64,000 nucleotides of DNA from Kineococcus xinjiangensis (lineage in GTDB: Bacteria; Actinomycetota; Actinomycetes; Actinomycetales; Kineococcaceae): assembly GCF_002934625.1 (NCBI RefSeq), contig NZ_PTJD01000014.1:62001-126000 (forward strand), read 5' to 3'. Shown one piece after another: positions 8,274-17,444 of the stretch. Both the position numbers and the translations under genes were made by a program. Within the stretch, counting starts at the first letter, position 1. Every line of letters begins with the position of its first letter. The notes beneath the pieces are model-generated. The model made no database searches. It was not told the origin of the DNA and saw only the letters and a list, made by a program, of their open reading frames with translations.

Positions 8274-9362
8274 ATGCCAGGACAGCGTCGGGTGACCATG
8301 CCGGACGTCGCCCGGGAGGCAGGGGTCTCGGCCATGACCGTCTCCTACGCCTTCAACCACCCGCAGCGGGTCGCCGAGGCGACGCGCCGACGAGTCCTGG
8401 ACGCCGCTGAACGCCTCGGCTACAGCGGCCCCCACCCCGGCGCCCGCTCCCTGCGGCGCGGGCGCACCGGCACTCTCGGCGTGGTGCTCGGCGAGCACCT
8501 GACGTACGCCTTCGACGACCCCCAGGCAACGCAGTTCCTCGGCGGCGTCTCCAGCGTCTGCGTCGAGCACGAACTCGGCCTCACCCTCCTCCCGGTCACC
8601 GGAGGCCCCTCAGACGCCGCGCGGATCCGTGAAGCGGCGGTGGACGCCCTGATCCTGTGGACCAGCGCCGATGACGACCCGGTCCTGGACGCGGTCCTGC
8701 AGCGGGGCTTGCCTGCCGTCGTGCACGGCGGGCCGGCCAGGGAGGGGCTCGGCCTCATCGGCATCGACGACCGCGCCGCCGCGCGCGCGGTGGGCGCCGC
8801 AGCCTTCACCGGCGCCAGGGCACCCGCCGTGCTGTCCTTCCCGACGGGCCGGGACAGACAGCCCAGGCTCCTGCGCGGTCCCGCCCCGGACGCGGCCCGC
8901 TTCAGCGTCACCCGCCACCGACTGCAGGGCTACGCCGACGCAGCCTCAGCCGCCGGCCTGGACTGGGCACGGATCCCCGTGCTCGTCCTCGCCCGCAACG
9001 ACCGCGCAGAGGCCGAAGCCGCCACCCAACGCCTCCTGCAGGACAGCGAGACCCCCGTCGACGCGATCGCCGCGATGAGCGACGAACTCGCTCTCGGCGC
9101 CCTGGCCGCCGCCCACCGGCTCGACCGCAGCATCCCCGCGCAGCTGGCCGTCACCGGCTGGGACGACACCCCGGCCGCCGCGGCCGCCGGCCTGACCACC
9201 ATCGCCCAGTCGCTGCGCCACCAAGGCGAACTCTGCGCCCGATCCGTCATCGAACCCGGCGCCGCCCCGGCGCAGGCGCAGAACGCGCCGGTCTGGCAGC
9301 TCGTCCACCGGGCCAGCACTCACGGATCCCCACCCGCCGACGACGTCTCGAGGGCCCACTGA
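8274..9362 (+). CDS. LacI-family transcriptional regulator
   Basis: A 362-residue DNA-binding repressor. Residues about 9-55 form the LacI helix-turn-helix and hinge helix (MPDVAREAGVSAMTVSYAF, RRRVLDAAERLGY). The rest is a periplasmic-binding-type sensor with GTLGVVLGEHLTYAFDDP, AVDALILWTS and the late motif LAVTGWDDTPAAAAAGLTTI. It probably controls the divergent MFS gene and itself through the shared palindrome. The ligand is unknown. The short leader (about 18 nt past the palindrome, with AGGG) suggests a very short 5' UTR. Confidence 0.92.
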   Translation: MPGQRRVTMPDVAREAGVSAMTVSYAFNHPQRVAEATRRRVLDAAERLGYSGPHPGARSLRRGRTGTLGVVLGEHLTYAFDDPQATQFLGGVSSVCVEHELGLTLLPVTGGPSDAARIREAAVDALILWTSADDDPVLDAVLQRGLPAVVHGGPAREGLGLIGIDDRAAARAVGAAAFTGARAPAVLSFPTGRDRQPRLLRGPAPDAARFSVTRHRLQGYADAASAAGLDWARIPVLVLARNDRAEAEAATQRLLQDSETPVDAIAAMSDELALGALAAAHRLDRSIPAQLAVTGWDDTPAAAAAGLTTIAQSLRHQGELCARSVIEPGAAPAQAQNAPVWQLVHRASTHGSPPADDVSRAH

Positions 9363-9494
9363 CAGGGGCTCGACGTCCATGCCGACCACGTCACCGCGCC
9401 CCTGCTCCTGCAGCTCTTCGACCGGCTGCTTCCGTCGTGCCGGCGCGGGCGGCATCCGGTGGCGCCCGACGACGAGCCGGTGCAGGAGCCGTCG

Positions 9495-10331
9495 TCAGGG
9501 GCGGGTGAAGGTGGCCCGGTCGTCGTGGAGTTCGGTCAGCGCCTGCTCGAGGCGGTCGATGACGCCGGCGTCGACGAGCCTGGCGAACAGGGGATCACCG
9601 CAGGCGGCCAGGGCGCGCAGGGTGCGGGCGTGGTCGGAAACCCGCTCCTGCACCGCGTCCAGGACCTCGGCGACGCCGCCGGTCCATCCGTAGGCGTCGA
9701 GGAAGAGCCGCAGCCTGCGGGGACGGTCGGCGAAGTCGGTGAAACCCTCGGCGGTCACGACGGCCCGGGCGTGCAGGGGCACCCAGGAGAACGCCACGAA
9801 GGCGAGGTCCCACGCCCTGGAGCAGGGCCCGGCGAAGTCCCAGTCCACGAAACCCGCGAACACCCCCACCGGGGCCTGTGGGCCGGCCTCCGAGGACTGG
9901 GTCTGCGGGGTGGGCTGCCAGACGGCGTTGTAGGGACCCGCGTCGTTGTGGCCGATGACCTCACCCGGCCGCCAGGGCCGCAGCGACGTGCGCCAGCACG
10001 CCCCCTCGGGCGGGACGAAGTCGGCCACGGCCTCGTGGTAGCGGCGCAACCAGCCGCCGACCTGGACGAGGGTCTCATCGGCGTGCGCCCACGCGGGCCA
10101 GGGCCGCTGGGTCCCGATGGTGTCTCCGGGCAGGAAGGTCAGCACCTCCCGGCCCTGCTCGTCGATGCCGAGCACCCGAGGCACCCCGTCCAGCCGCTTG
10201 GCCTCCAGGTGCCGCAGCAGCGCATGCACGGCCGGTGTCCACGCTCCGGTGTGGCGACGCACGGTGGCCCCGACCGCGACGGCACCCTCGTCGTTGCCGC
10301 CGACGAGCCTCTGCTCCTGCACGCCGCCCAT
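9495..10331 (-). CDS. Aminoglycoside-phosphotransferase-family kinase
   Basis: A 278-residue cytoplasmic protein of the APH/choline-kinase fold. The catalytic loop VIGHNDAGPYNAVWQ carries the HxDxxxxN pattern and FVDWDFAGP supplies the metal-binding Asp. The N-terminal ATP-binding lobe is short but visible (VRRHTGAWTPAVHALLRHL, VLTFLPGD). These proteins phosphorylate small hydroxylated compounds; resistance to an antibiotic is only one option. ATG 10331 is chosen because upstream residues are low-complexity; a start at 10397 is possible. It stands alone between the LacI gene and the P450. Confidence 0.8.
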   Translation of the reverse strand: MGGVQEQRLVGGNDEGAVAVGATVRRHTGAWTPAVHALLRHLEAKRLDGVPRVLGIDEQGREVLTFLPGDTIGTQRPWPAWAHADETLVQVGGWLRRYHEAVADFVPPEGACWRTSLRPWRPGEVIGHNDAGPYNAVWQPTPQTQSSEAGPQAPVGVFAGFVDWDFAGPCSRAWDLAFVAFSWVPLHARAVVTAEGFTDFADRPRRLRLFLDAYGWTGGVAEVLDAVQERVSDHARTLRALAACGDPLFARLVDAGVIDRLEQALTELHDDRATFTRP

Positions 10332-10457
10332 GCTCGCAGCGACCACCCCCGGGCCGGCGCAGGGACCTCGGTGCAGCCCCCACCGACGAAGGCTCACCGA
10401 CCATCCCGCGGAAGCGCCGCCGAGCTCAGCGACCGGTCGGCACCCCGGGTCCGCTGC

Positions 10458-11828
10458 TCACCGCAGGCGCACGGGCAGGTGCTCCCAGCCGCGCAGCACC
10501 CGGGTCGAGGTGCGCCGCGCGCCCGGCTCGGCGCGCATGCCGGGGAAGCGCTCGAACAGCGAGCGCAACCCCACCTCCCCCTCCAGTCGCGCCAGTGCCA
10601 CCCCGAGGCAGAAGTGGCGCCCCGCGGAGAACGCGAGGTGCTCACGGACGTTCTCCCGGCGCACGTCGAAGCGCGCCGGGTCCTCGAACACGGCCGGGTC
10701 GCGGTTCGCCGCGCCGAGGAGCAGGACCACGCGGCTGCCGGCGCGCACCTCCTGCCCGGCGACCGCCGTGTCGCGCAGCGCCTGCCGGCCCACGATCTGC
10801 ACCGGGGACTCCAGGCGCAGCACCTCCTCGACCGCCTGCGGCCACAGGTCCGGTTCGGCGCGCAGCACCTGGAGCTGGTCCGGGTTCGCCAGGAGCAGGT
10901 GCACGGCGGAGCCGAGCAGGTTGACCGTCGTCTCGAAGCCCGCCGCCACGAGGAGTCCGGCGGTGGCGCGCAGCTCCCGCTCGGTGAGGCGCTGCCCCTC
11001 CTCGGTCGCGGTGACGAGGCGGCTGAGCAGGTCCTCCCCCGGCGCGCGGCGCAGGTGCTCCAGGTGCCGGCCGACCCAGTCGTCGAAGCCGCGCAGCGCC
11101 CCCTCGACGGTGCGGAACTGCCGCCAGGGCGCGACGGCCTCCAGGCTCATCGCCAGCCCGGCCTCGAACTCGCGGACCTCGGAGCGGCCCTCGACGGGCA
11201 CGCCCAGCAGGTCGCAGATCACCGTCACCGGCAGCCGCCCGGCGAAGGGCCGCACCACGTCCACCACCGGCTCGGGGGCGCGCGCCAGGTCGTCGAGGAG
11301 GCCGTCGGCGGTGGCCTGCACCTGCCCCCGCAGCCCCTCCACGGAGCGCGGCGTGAAGACCCTGGAGACCAGCTTGCGGTACCGGGTGTGGTCGGGACCG
11401 TCCACGGCGAGCATCGAGGGCGGCTCGATTGGGTGCACGGGTGCGCCGCGCCCGGCCCAGTCCAGCACCCGCCGCACCCGGGGGCTGCTGACGTCGTCGA
11501 AGCCGCCCATGCCGAAGTCGGCGCTGCCCAGGACCTCGCGGGCGACGGCGTGGGAGGCGCTGACCCAGGAGAAGCGGCCCCGCACGAGGGGCCCGGCCGC
11601 CCGGACGCGCTCGTGGAGGTCGTACGGCTCCCGCCAGACCGCGGGGTCGCTCAGCAGCAGCGACTGCAGGTCCCCGGCGCGCGCGCTGCGGCGCACCGCC
11701 ACCCGGGGCAGGCCGTGGGCGACGCCCCAGCGCACGGCGCTGCGCAGCGCGGCCGCCCGCACCGGCACGACCCCCGGGCGGTCCGGGGCCTCGACCGGGC
11801 TCTGCGTCCGCGTTCCGGGCTGGGTCAT
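10458..11828 (-). CDS. Cytochrome P450
   Basis: A 456-residue soluble bacterial P450. The I-helix oxygen-activation motif is AGFETTVN, the K-helix ExxR is in EEVLRLESP, and the heme loop FSAGRHFCLGVALARLEGE carries the thiolate ligand Cys407. HTRYRKLVSRVFTPRSVE is the usual C-helix region. It would hydroxylate or otherwise oxidise a small organic substrate using electrons from a ferredoxin and reductase; neither is encoded next to it. The ATG at 11828 has GGAGGAG about 12-14 nt upstream, slightly long. The gene is monocistronic and no biosynthetic cluster surrounds it. Confidence 0.92.
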   Translation of the reverse strand: MTQPGTRTQSPVEAPDRPGVVPVRAAALRSAVRWGVAHGLPRVAVRRSARAGDLQSLLLSDPAVWREPYDLHERVRAAGPLVRGRFSWVSASHAVAREVLGSADFGMGGFDDVSSPRVRRVLDWAGRGAPVHPIEPPSMLAVDGPDHTRYRKLVSRVFTPRSVEGLRGQVQATADGLLDDLARAPEPVVDVVRPFAGRLPVTVICDLLGVPVEGRSEVREFEAGLAMSLEAVAPWRQFRTVEGALRGFDDWVGRHLEHLRRAPGEDLLSRLVTATEEGQRLTERELRATAGLLVAAGFETTVNLLGSAVHLLLANPDQLQVLRAEPDLWPQAVEEVLRLESPVQIVGRQALRDTAVAGQEVRAGSRVVLLLGAANRDPAVFEDPARFDVRRENVREHLAFSAGRHFCLGVALARLEGEVGLRSLFERFPGMRAEPGARRTSTRVLRGWEHLPVRLR

Positions 11829-12034
11829 CGTCGGGCACCGCTCCTCCGGCCGGGGCGGCGCCGGGGCGCCGCGCGTGCGGCCAGTCTCCTGCACGCCGCG
11901 GGGCTCCGACAGCCCCGCACCGGGGGTTGCGGACCGCGGGACCGCGACGGACGAGCCCGCTCGGGTGGCCGCCCGAGGGGGCCGTCCGGGGCGCACTGTC
12001 GCCACGGGCACCCCTCAGGGCGCACACTGGACCC

Positions 12035-12256
12035 ATGACGTCCCGTCCGGGCACGACCCGGCGCCGCCTGCCCACCAGTCCCTTCGCCGTGGAGGAGGCC
12101 GCGCCCGCTGTCGAGTACGACGTCGACGACCGGGTCACCCACGACCGCTTCGGGATGGGCAGGGTGCAGTCCACCGAGTTCCCCACCTGGGTCACCGCCC
12201 GCTTCTCCTGCGGGCTGGTGCGCGTCCTCAACAACTCCAAGCTCAGCAAGATCTGA
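12035..12256 (+). CDS. Small protein with UvrD/PcrA-type Tudor-like motif
   Basis: A 73-residue protein. Its central VDDRVTHDRFGMGRVQ resembles the C-terminal Tudor-like motif of UvrD/PcrA helicases (DRVxHxxFGxGxV), and it ends in LNNSKLSKI. Stand-alone proteins of this kind are common in actinobacteria, with no firm role known to me; a nucleic-acid or RNA-polymerase contact is a guess from the helicase motif. ATG 12035 is preceded by a weak AGGG. It is divergent from the P450 and convergent with the sigma-factor gene. Confidence 0.75.
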   Translation: MTSRPGTTRRRLPTSPFAVEEAAPAVEYDVDDRVTHDRFGMGRVQSTEFPTWVTARFSCGLVRVLNNSKLSKI

Positions 12257-12270
12257 CCTGAGCCGGGCGC

Positions 12271-12290
12271 CCGGGCCCCGAGGGGCCCGG
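12271..12290. terminator. Bidirectional hairpin terminator
   Basis: CCGGGCCCC and GGGGCCCGG pair around a 2-nt loop, between the convergent genes ending at 12256 and 12305. No T-tract. Confidence 0.6.
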
Positions 12291-12304
12291 TGCTGCCCGC
12301 AGGC

Positions 12305-13438
12305 TCAGTCCGCGAGGGCCTCCGGCAGGCCGAAGCGGTCGAAGAGGCCGGGGTCGAAGAAGGCCACCACGTGGCCCACCCGCACCCCGTCCGCCGTTGC
12401 GGCCAGGTCGAGCACCTGGAGCTGGAACGCCCGGTGGACGCCGTCGGCGCCGCGCATGTACAGCCCGAAGGCCGGCTGCCCGTTCGCCGAGGTGGGGACC
12501 ATCCGCATGTCCCCGGCCGCCTGCGCCGGGCAGTTGCCGGCGATGAGGGTGGTGATCGCCTCGCCCCCGCGGTACCAGCCCGTGAAGGGCGGCATCTCCC
12601 ACACCGCGTCGGCGGTGAAGAGCTCCACCATGCCGCCGACGTCGTAGCGCTCGAACGCGGAGACGTAGCGGTCCAGCAGCGCCCGCAGCTCCGCGGACTC
12701 GGGTTCGCGGGTCTCCTCCGGGGTCGCCGCGAGCTGCTCGATCTGCCCGCGGGCCCGCTGCAGGGCGCTGTTGACGGCCGCGACGCTCGTGCCCAGCAGG
12801 TCGGCGACCTCCGCGGCCCGCCACGCCAGGACGTCGCGCAGCAGCAGCACCGCCCGCTGGCGCGGGGGCAGGTGCTGCAGCGCGGCCACGAAGGCCAGGC
12901 GGACGCTCTCCCGGGCGGCCACCACCCCGGCGGGGTCGCCCGCGCCGGGACCGGCGCCGACCCGGGCGTCGGGCACGGGCTCCAGCCAGGGCACCTCCCC
13001 GTCCGTCGTGAGCTCCCCGCGGGGGTCGGCGGGTTCCGCGCCCAGGCCGGACGGCAGCGGCCGCCGCTGCCGGCTCGCCAGCGCCGTGAGGCAGACGTTG
13101 GTGGCGATGCGGTGCAGCCAGGTGCGCAGCGAGGAGCGGGCCTCGTAGGTGTGGAACGAGCGCCAGGCCCGCAGGTACGTCTCCTGGACGAGGTCCTCCG
13201 CGTCGTGCACGGAGCCCGTCATCCGGTAGCAGTGGGCGAACAGCTCCGCCCGGTAGCGGTCGAGCGCCTCCTCGGGGAACCCGCCCGCGGGCGGGGCGTC
13301 ACCCCCCGGCGCGACCTGCGCGTCCCCGGCCACGTCCCCGATGGCCTCGCTGCTCACCCGTGTCGTCGGCACGGCGGCGAGCGTACGCACGGGCACCGAC
13401 ACGGCGACAGGTCCTGCGGCAGGTCCGGTGACGGCCAC
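12305..13438 (-). CDS. ECF sigma factor with SnoaL-like C-terminal domain
   Basis: A 377-residue ECF-type sigma factor. Region 2 is ELFAHCYRMTGSVHDAEDLV with SLRTWLHRIATNVCL; region 4 is LPPRQRAVLLLRDVLAWRA and LLGTSVAAVNSALQRARG. About 130 C-terminal residues (LLDRYVSAFERYDVGGMVEL to the end) form a SnoaL/NTF2-like domain. This fits the SigG/TIGR02960-like group, where the tail affects activity and no classic anti-sigma factor is needed. GTG 13438 is chosen because GGAGGAG lies 4-5 nt upstream. The VOC gene 50 nt upstream is likely co-transcribed. Confidence 0.87.
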   Translation of the reverse strand: MAVTGPAAGPVAVSVPVRTLAAVPTTRVSSEAIGDVAGDAQVAPGGDAPPAGGFPEEALDRYRAELFAHCYRMTGSVHDAEDLVQETYLRAWRSFHTYEARSSLRTWLHRIATNVCLTALASRQRRPLPSGLGAEPADPRGELTTDGEVPWLEPVPDARVGAGPGAGDPAGVVAARESVRLAFVAALQHLPPRQRAVLLLRDVLAWRAAEVADLLGTSVAAVNSALQRARGQIEQLAATPEETREPESAELRALLDRYVSAFERYDVGGMVELFTADAVWEMPPFTGWYRGGEAITTLIAGNCPAQAAGDMRMVPTSANGQPAFGLYMRGADGVHRAFQLQVLDLAATADGVRVGHVVAFFDPGLFDRFGLPEALAD

Positions 13439-13488
13439 GGTCTCCTCCTCGGGCGGTTCTCGGACGGCTCCCGGCGGTTTCCCGCGGA

Positions 13489-13908
13489 TCAGGCGGGGCA
13501 CTGCTCCCCGGCGACCACCGCGGGGTCCATCCACATGACCTCCCAGACGTGGCCGTCGAGGTCGGTGAACGCCCGCCCGTACATGAACCCCTGGTCCATC
13601 GGCTCGCGGGGTTCCTCCCCGCCCGAGGCGAGCGCCTCGCGCACCAGGGCGTCGACGTCCTCGCGGCTGTCGGCGGACAGGCACACGAGCACCTCGGTCG
13701 TGGCGCTCGCGTCGGCGACCGGCCGGGGGGTGAAGGTCGCGAAGAAGTCGCGTGCGATGAGCATCGCGAAGGCCTGATCGTTGACCTTCATGCAGACGGC
13801 GTTCTCGTCGCAGAACTGCTCGTCGAAGCCGAAGCCGAGGCCGGTGAAGAAGTCACGGCTCTTCTGCACGTCGGCCACCGGCAGGTTGACGAAGATCATG
13901 CGGTTCAC
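13489..13908 (-). CDS. VOC (glyoxalase/bleomycin-resistance fold) protein
   Basis: A 139-residue protein of the vicinal-oxygen-chelate superfamily with the paired beta-alpha-beta pattern: MIFVNLPVADVQKSRDFF at the N-terminus and GRAFTDLDGHVWEVMWMDP near the end. Members bind a metal and act on small molecules, or sequester drugs. GTG 13908 has GAGGAG 6 nt upstream. It ends 50 nt before the sigma-factor start and shares its strand, a common pairing for sigma factors with NTF2-like tails. The substrate is unknown. Confidence 0.82.
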   Translation of the reverse strand: MNRMIFVNLPVADVQKSRDFFTGLGFGFDEQFCDENAVCMKVNDQAFAMLIARDFFATFTPRPVADASATTEVLVCLSADSREDVDALVREALASGGEEPREPMDQGFMYGRAFTDLDGHVWEVMWMDPAVVAGEQCPA

Positions 13909-14216
13909 GGCGGGCTCCTCGGGTCGCGGGTCTCTCTTCCACCCCTACCGACTCCCCTCCCCGCCGGAACTCATCGCGGGCACCGCTGCTGCGGGAGCTG
14001 GGGCTGGGCACCCACCGCGGGATCCTCCTCGCCGTCCTGACCGTCGCCTCGACGAACGACCCGGAGGCGCTGAAGCCCTCGGCGCCGACCGGCAACCACC
14101 TCTGAGGGCCCGCGGGCGACCGGGTCCACCTGCGGTTCCGGGAGGCCGGGGCGGGAGTTCGCGGCTACGTTCTCGGATCGACCTGAACACACCCGAGGAC
14201 CGAGGAGGAACCGATC

Positions 14217-14444
14217 GTGCAGATCCCCAAGGACCAGATCCTGCAGCTCCTGCAGAGCCGCGGTGAGACCGGCAAGGCGCAGCAGGCCGAGGGCCAGCTC
14301 CCCGACCAGGTGGACCCCGAGCAGCACTCCGGGCTGCTGTCCTCCCTGGGCATCGACCCGCAGGAGCTGATCTCGATGGTCAGCGGCCTCGGCGGCAAGG
14401 GCGGAGGCGGGCTCGGCGGCATCGCCGGCAAGCTCGGCCTCTGA
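14217..14444 (+). CDS. Small conserved actinobacterial protein, unknown role
   Basis: A 75-residue soluble protein: a charged helical N-terminal half (PKDQILQLLQSRGETGKAQQ), a QLPDQVDPEQHSGLLSSLGI segment, and a Gly-rich tail. I have seen similar small proteins in other actinobacteria, without a known function. GTG 14217 follows GAGGAGGAA at a good distance, which makes translation likely. It ends just before a strong shared terminator. The 308 bp upstream (13909-14216) hold its promoter and nothing else I can support. Confidence 0.7.
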   Translation: MQIPKDQILQLLQSRGETGKAQQAEGQLPDQVDPEQHSGLLSSLGIDPQELISMVSGLGGKGGGGLGGIAGKLGL

Positions 14445-14450
14445 GCGCAC

Positions 14451-14482
14451 GCCGCCCGGGGAGCAGGCGCTCCCCGGGCGGC
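14451..14482. terminator. Bidirectional hairpin terminator
   Basis: A perfect 14-bp stem (14451-14464 with 14469-14482) and a 4-nt loop fill the gap between the convergent genes ending at 14444 and 14483. Confidence 0.75.
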
Positions 14483-15817
14483 TCACGCACCGGCCGCCTC
14501 CGGCAGCGGCTCCGGAGCGCACCCGGCGGGCGATGCGGACCCGTCGAGCGGGTGCGCGATCTCGTCGGCCGGGAGGCGCCCCGCCACCACCGCCACCACG
14601 GCGAGGGCGAGCGGCACCAGGCCCGCCACGAGGAAGACCGCCGTCATCCCGAACAGGGCCGCCGCCGGCCCCGCGAGCGCCATGGACGCCGGCATGAGCG
14701 CGAGGGAGACGAAGAAGTCCAGGCTCGCCACCCGCCCGAGCAGGGCCGGCGGGACCCGCCGCTGCAGCAGCGTCCCCCAGATGACCATCGGCGCGTTGAA
14801 CAGCGCCCCGGCGACGGCACCGGCCACGACCATGGGCCACAGCGCGGTGGAGAGCCCGAACACGACCATCGGCACGCACCCCACCCCCCACATCAGCGTC
14901 ATGACGGTGAGGTAGCGGCGCGGCATCCGCAGCGAGGCGACGACCGCGGAGCCCAGGGCCCCGCCGAGGCCGAACGCCGCGAGCACGAGGGCGTGCTCGC
15001 GCGGGCCACCGCCGGCGCGGTCGCGGACGGCGAAGGGCGTGAGGACCTCCAGCGGCCCCATCATCGCCAGCACCATGCCCGAGGCGAAGAGCAGCGTCAC
15101 CAGCAGCCAGCGGGTGCGGACCATGAAGCGGAACCCCTCGGCGAGGTCGCCGAGCACCGCGCGCACGGGCGACGTGGCGGTGCCGGCGCCCGCGGCGAGG
15201 TCGCGGCGCAGGGGCGTGACGGGCAGCGCCAGCAGGCACGCGGCCGAGGCGGCGGCGGCCAGCGCGGTCGCGCCCAGCGCCGCCCCGGGGGAGGCCGCGG
15301 CCACGAGCACACCGGCGAGCGCGGGCCCGCCCGCCTGCACGAAGATCGGGCGCAGGGCGCCCTCCAGGCCGTTCGCCGCGAGCAGCTCCTCCTCCGGCAG
15401 CAGCGCCGGCAGCAGCGCGGAGTAGGCCGGGTAGTAGACGCCCGCGGCGAGCCCGGAGAGCAGGCCCGCGGCGGCGAGGTGCCACAGGGCGAGGACCTGC
15501 GCCAGCGACAGGGCGGCGACGACGCCCGTGGAGCCCGCCTGCACCACCGCGACGGCGAGCAGGATGTGCCGCTGCGGCACGCGGTCGGCGAGCACCCCGC
15601 CGAGCAGGGTCGTCAGGAGCATGCCGAAGGCGCCGAGGGAGACGACGAGGGAGAGGTCCTGCGGCCCGCCGCCGAGGGCGACGACCTGCCAGACCAGGGC
15701 GACGGTCCACAGCCCCGCGCTGAGCAGCGACAGGGCCATCGATGCCGCGAGGAGGCGGTAGTGAGGGTGGCGCAGGGGCCGCAGGGCCCGCGGTGCCACC
15801 CGGGACGTCTCAGCCAT
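14483..15817 (-). CDS. MFS exporter (DHA3/EntS-like)
   Basis: A 444-residue inner-membrane protein with about 12 helices. GGVLADRVPQRHILLAVA is the conserved loop after helix 2, and LPALLPEEELLAANGLEGA is typical of the DHA3 branch that includes enterobactin exporter EntS and macrolide pumps. Long Ala/Leu/Val helices follow, then a polar C-terminal tail of about 30 residues. ATG 15817 follows AGGAA. It probably exports a drug or siderophore-like molecule, but no siderophore genes are nearby. Confidence 0.85.
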   Translation of the reverse strand: MAETSRVAPRALRPLRHPHYRLLAASMALSLLSAGLWTVALVWQVVALGGGPQDLSLVVSLGAFGMLLTTLLGGVLADRVPQRHILLAVAVVQAGSTGVVAALSLAQVLALWHLAAAGLLSGLAAGVYYPAYSALLPALLPEEELLAANGLEGALRPIFVQAGGPALAGVLVAAASPGAALGATALAAAASAACLLALPVTPLRRDLAAGAGTATSPVRAVLGDLAEGFRFMVRTRWLLVTLLFASGMVLAMMGPLEVLTPFAVRDRAGGGPREHALVLAAFGLGGALGSAVVASLRMPRRYLTVMTLMWGVGCVPMVVFGLSTALWPMVVAGAVAGALFNAPMVIWGTLLQRRVPPALLGRVASLDFFVSLALMPASMALAGPAAALFGMTAVFLVAGLVPLALAVVAVVAGRLPADEIAHPLDGSASPAGCAPEPLPEAAGA

Positions 15818-15861
15818 GGCCCGTTCCTACAGCGGGGCGCCGACGTGGTGGAGGGTTCAAC

Positions 15862-17007
15862 TCACCCTTCCGCCAGGCAGGAGTGCAGGCAGGCCCAGAA
15901 GGCGTCGAACCCGCCCTCGGGGCCGCCCATCATCCGCTGGGTGAACAGCACGGCGGCCACCTGCCGCGCAGGGTCGGCGTAGCCGGTGGTGCCGAGGCCG
16001 CCGCACCAGCCGAAGCGCCCGGGGGTGCTCCACGGACGGCCCGGCTCGACGGCCACCTCCACGCCGAGGCCCCAGGAGCAGCCGGGTTCCAGCATCGCGG
16101 CGGCGCTCGCGCGCTGCCCCGGGCCGAGCCGGTCCGACGTCATCAGCGCCACGGACTCGCGGCTCAGGACACCGCGCCCGCCGTCGAGGAGGGCCGTCAG
16201 GAACGTCAGGTGGTCGGCCGCGGTGGAGAGCAGCCCGCAGGAGAGCGACTCGAACGCGGGAGGAGCGGCGAAGACCCCGCCGGGGGCGTCGAACGGCTCC
16301 AGTCCGCCCTCGGTCGCGGGCGCGTAGGAGGTCGTGAGCCGCTGCGGCTCGCGGGTCCAGAACCCGGTGGAGGTCATCCCCAGCGGGTGCAGGACCCGCT
16401 CGGCGAGCACCTCGCCCAGCGGCCGGCCCGTCGCACGGGCCAGCAGGACGGCCAGCACGTCGTAGCCGGTGTGGTAGAGCCAGCGCTCCCCCGGCTGGTG
16501 CGCCAGCGGCAGCGCCCCGAGGCGGGCGAGGAACTCGTCGTGCCCCACCGCGGGCGGCAGCGGGCCGGGCGCGAGGCCCGCCTCCTCCATCGCCCGCCGC
16601 AGCGGCGCCGGGTCCTCGAGGTGCCCCAGCCCGAACGTCATCGTCAGCAGGTCGCGGACCACGACGGGGCGCCGGGCCGCGACCGTGGCGTGCAGCGCGC
16701 CCGCCGGCTCGGCGAGCACCCGAGGGGCGGCGAGCTCCGGCAGCCAGCGGCCCACCTCGTCGTCCAGGGCGAGGACGCCGTCCTCGACGAGCGCGAGGGT
16801 GAGCACCGCGGCGACCGGCTTGGTGAGGGAGGCGATCCGGAACAGCGCGCCCGGCTGCAGCGGCTCGGCGTCACCGAGCGCCGCGCTCCCCCCGGCGCGG
16901 ACGTGCGCCTCGCCGCGGTGCCGCACCGCCGCCACGTAGCCGGGCATCCGGCCGGCGGCGACCTGCCCGTCCAGCAGGTCCCAGAGCGGCCGCAGACCGG
17001 CGCTCAC
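15862..17007 (-). CDS. Serine hydrolase of the class C beta-lactamase family
   Basis: A 381-residue penicillin-binding-protein-like hydrolase without a signal peptide. FRIASLTKP carries the SxxK motif (Ser60, Lys63); YHTGYDVL occupies the YxN position but lacks the Asn; GWCGGLGTTGY is the late glycine-rich motif. Loss of the Asn and the cytoplasmic location favour an esterase (EstB/LovD-like) over a true beta-lactamase. Its GTG at 17007 overlaps the stop of the preceding DoxX-like gene by four bases (GTGA), so the two are translationally coupled. Confidence 0.82.
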   Translation of the reverse strand: MSAGLRPLWDLLDGQVAAGRMPGYVAAVRHRGEAHVRAGGSAALGDAEPLQPGALFRIASLTKPVAAVLTLALVEDGVLALDDEVGRWLPELAAPRVLAEPAGALHATVAARRPVVVRDLLTMTFGLGHLEDPAPLRRAMEEAGLAPGPLPPAVGHDEFLARLGALPLAHQPGERWLYHTGYDVLAVLLARATGRPLGEVLAERVLHPLGMTSTGFWTREPQRLTTSYAPATEGGLEPFDAPGGVFAAPPAFESLSCGLLSTAADHLTFLTALLDGGRGVLSRESVALMTSDRLGPGQRASAAAMLEPGCSWGLGVEVAVEPGRPWSTPGRFGWCGGLGTTGYADPARQVAAVLFTQRMMGGPEGGFDAFWACLHSCLAEG

Positions 17008-17444
17008 GCCGCCGCCCGCGTGCGGGCGAGGGGCAGCTGGGTGCGGACGGCGGGCTCCCGCAGCCACAGGCCCACCCACATCAGCGTGCCCATGTAGATC
17101 GGGAAGAGGGTCGCGGAGAGCAGGGGGTCCTCGACGCGCAGGTGGGCCGTGACGGCGCCGCCGAGGTAGCCGGTGAGCAGGACGGCGCCCAGCACCGTCG
17201 TCGGCCGCAGCAGGTGCAGGGCCAGGCAGAGCAGCTGCACGACTCCCATCACGATCGCCGACTCCGGCGGGAAGCCGAGCCGCTCCGTGGCCTCGACGAC
17301 GGGAGCGGGACGGACGAGGTGCGCGACGCCGTCGACGGCGAGGAAGGCGCTGAACAGGGCGGTGAGCACCCAGCCGGTGCGGACGGCGGCACGGCGGGGA
17401 CGCCGGGCGGTCGTGGCGGGCGCGAGGACGGTGGTGTCGGGCAT
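17004..17444 (-). CDS. DoxX-like membrane protein
   Basis: A 146-residue protein with four hydrophobic helices (WVLTALFSAFLAVDGVAHL; VMGVVQLLCLALHLL; GAVLLTGYLGGAVTAHL; FPIYMGTLMWVGLWLRE), as in the DoxX-like family of small integral membrane proteins. The VEATERLGFPPES loop after helix 1 is characteristic. No enzymatic role is established for this branch. ATG 17444 has GAGGAG 7 nt upstream, and the stop overlaps the serine-hydrolase start. Confidence 0.8.
   Translation of the reverse strand: MPDTTVLAPATTARRPRRAAVRTGWVLTALFSAFLAVDGVAHLVRPAPVVEATERLGFPPESAIVMGVVQLLCLALHLLRPTTVLGAVLLTGYLGGAVTAHLRVEDPLLSATLFPIYMGTLMWVGLWLREPAVRTQLPLARTRAAA

Noticed and set aside
9459-12038. Long plus-strand open frames opposite the phosphotransferase and P450
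   Set aside because: Composition is Arg/Pro/Gly/His-rich with no motifs, while the minus strand carries clear P450 and kinase motifs.
13960-14105. Plus-strand stretch ending LKPSAPTGNHL
   Set aside because: It reads as a plausible protein tail but has no start or preceding domain; left unannotated.
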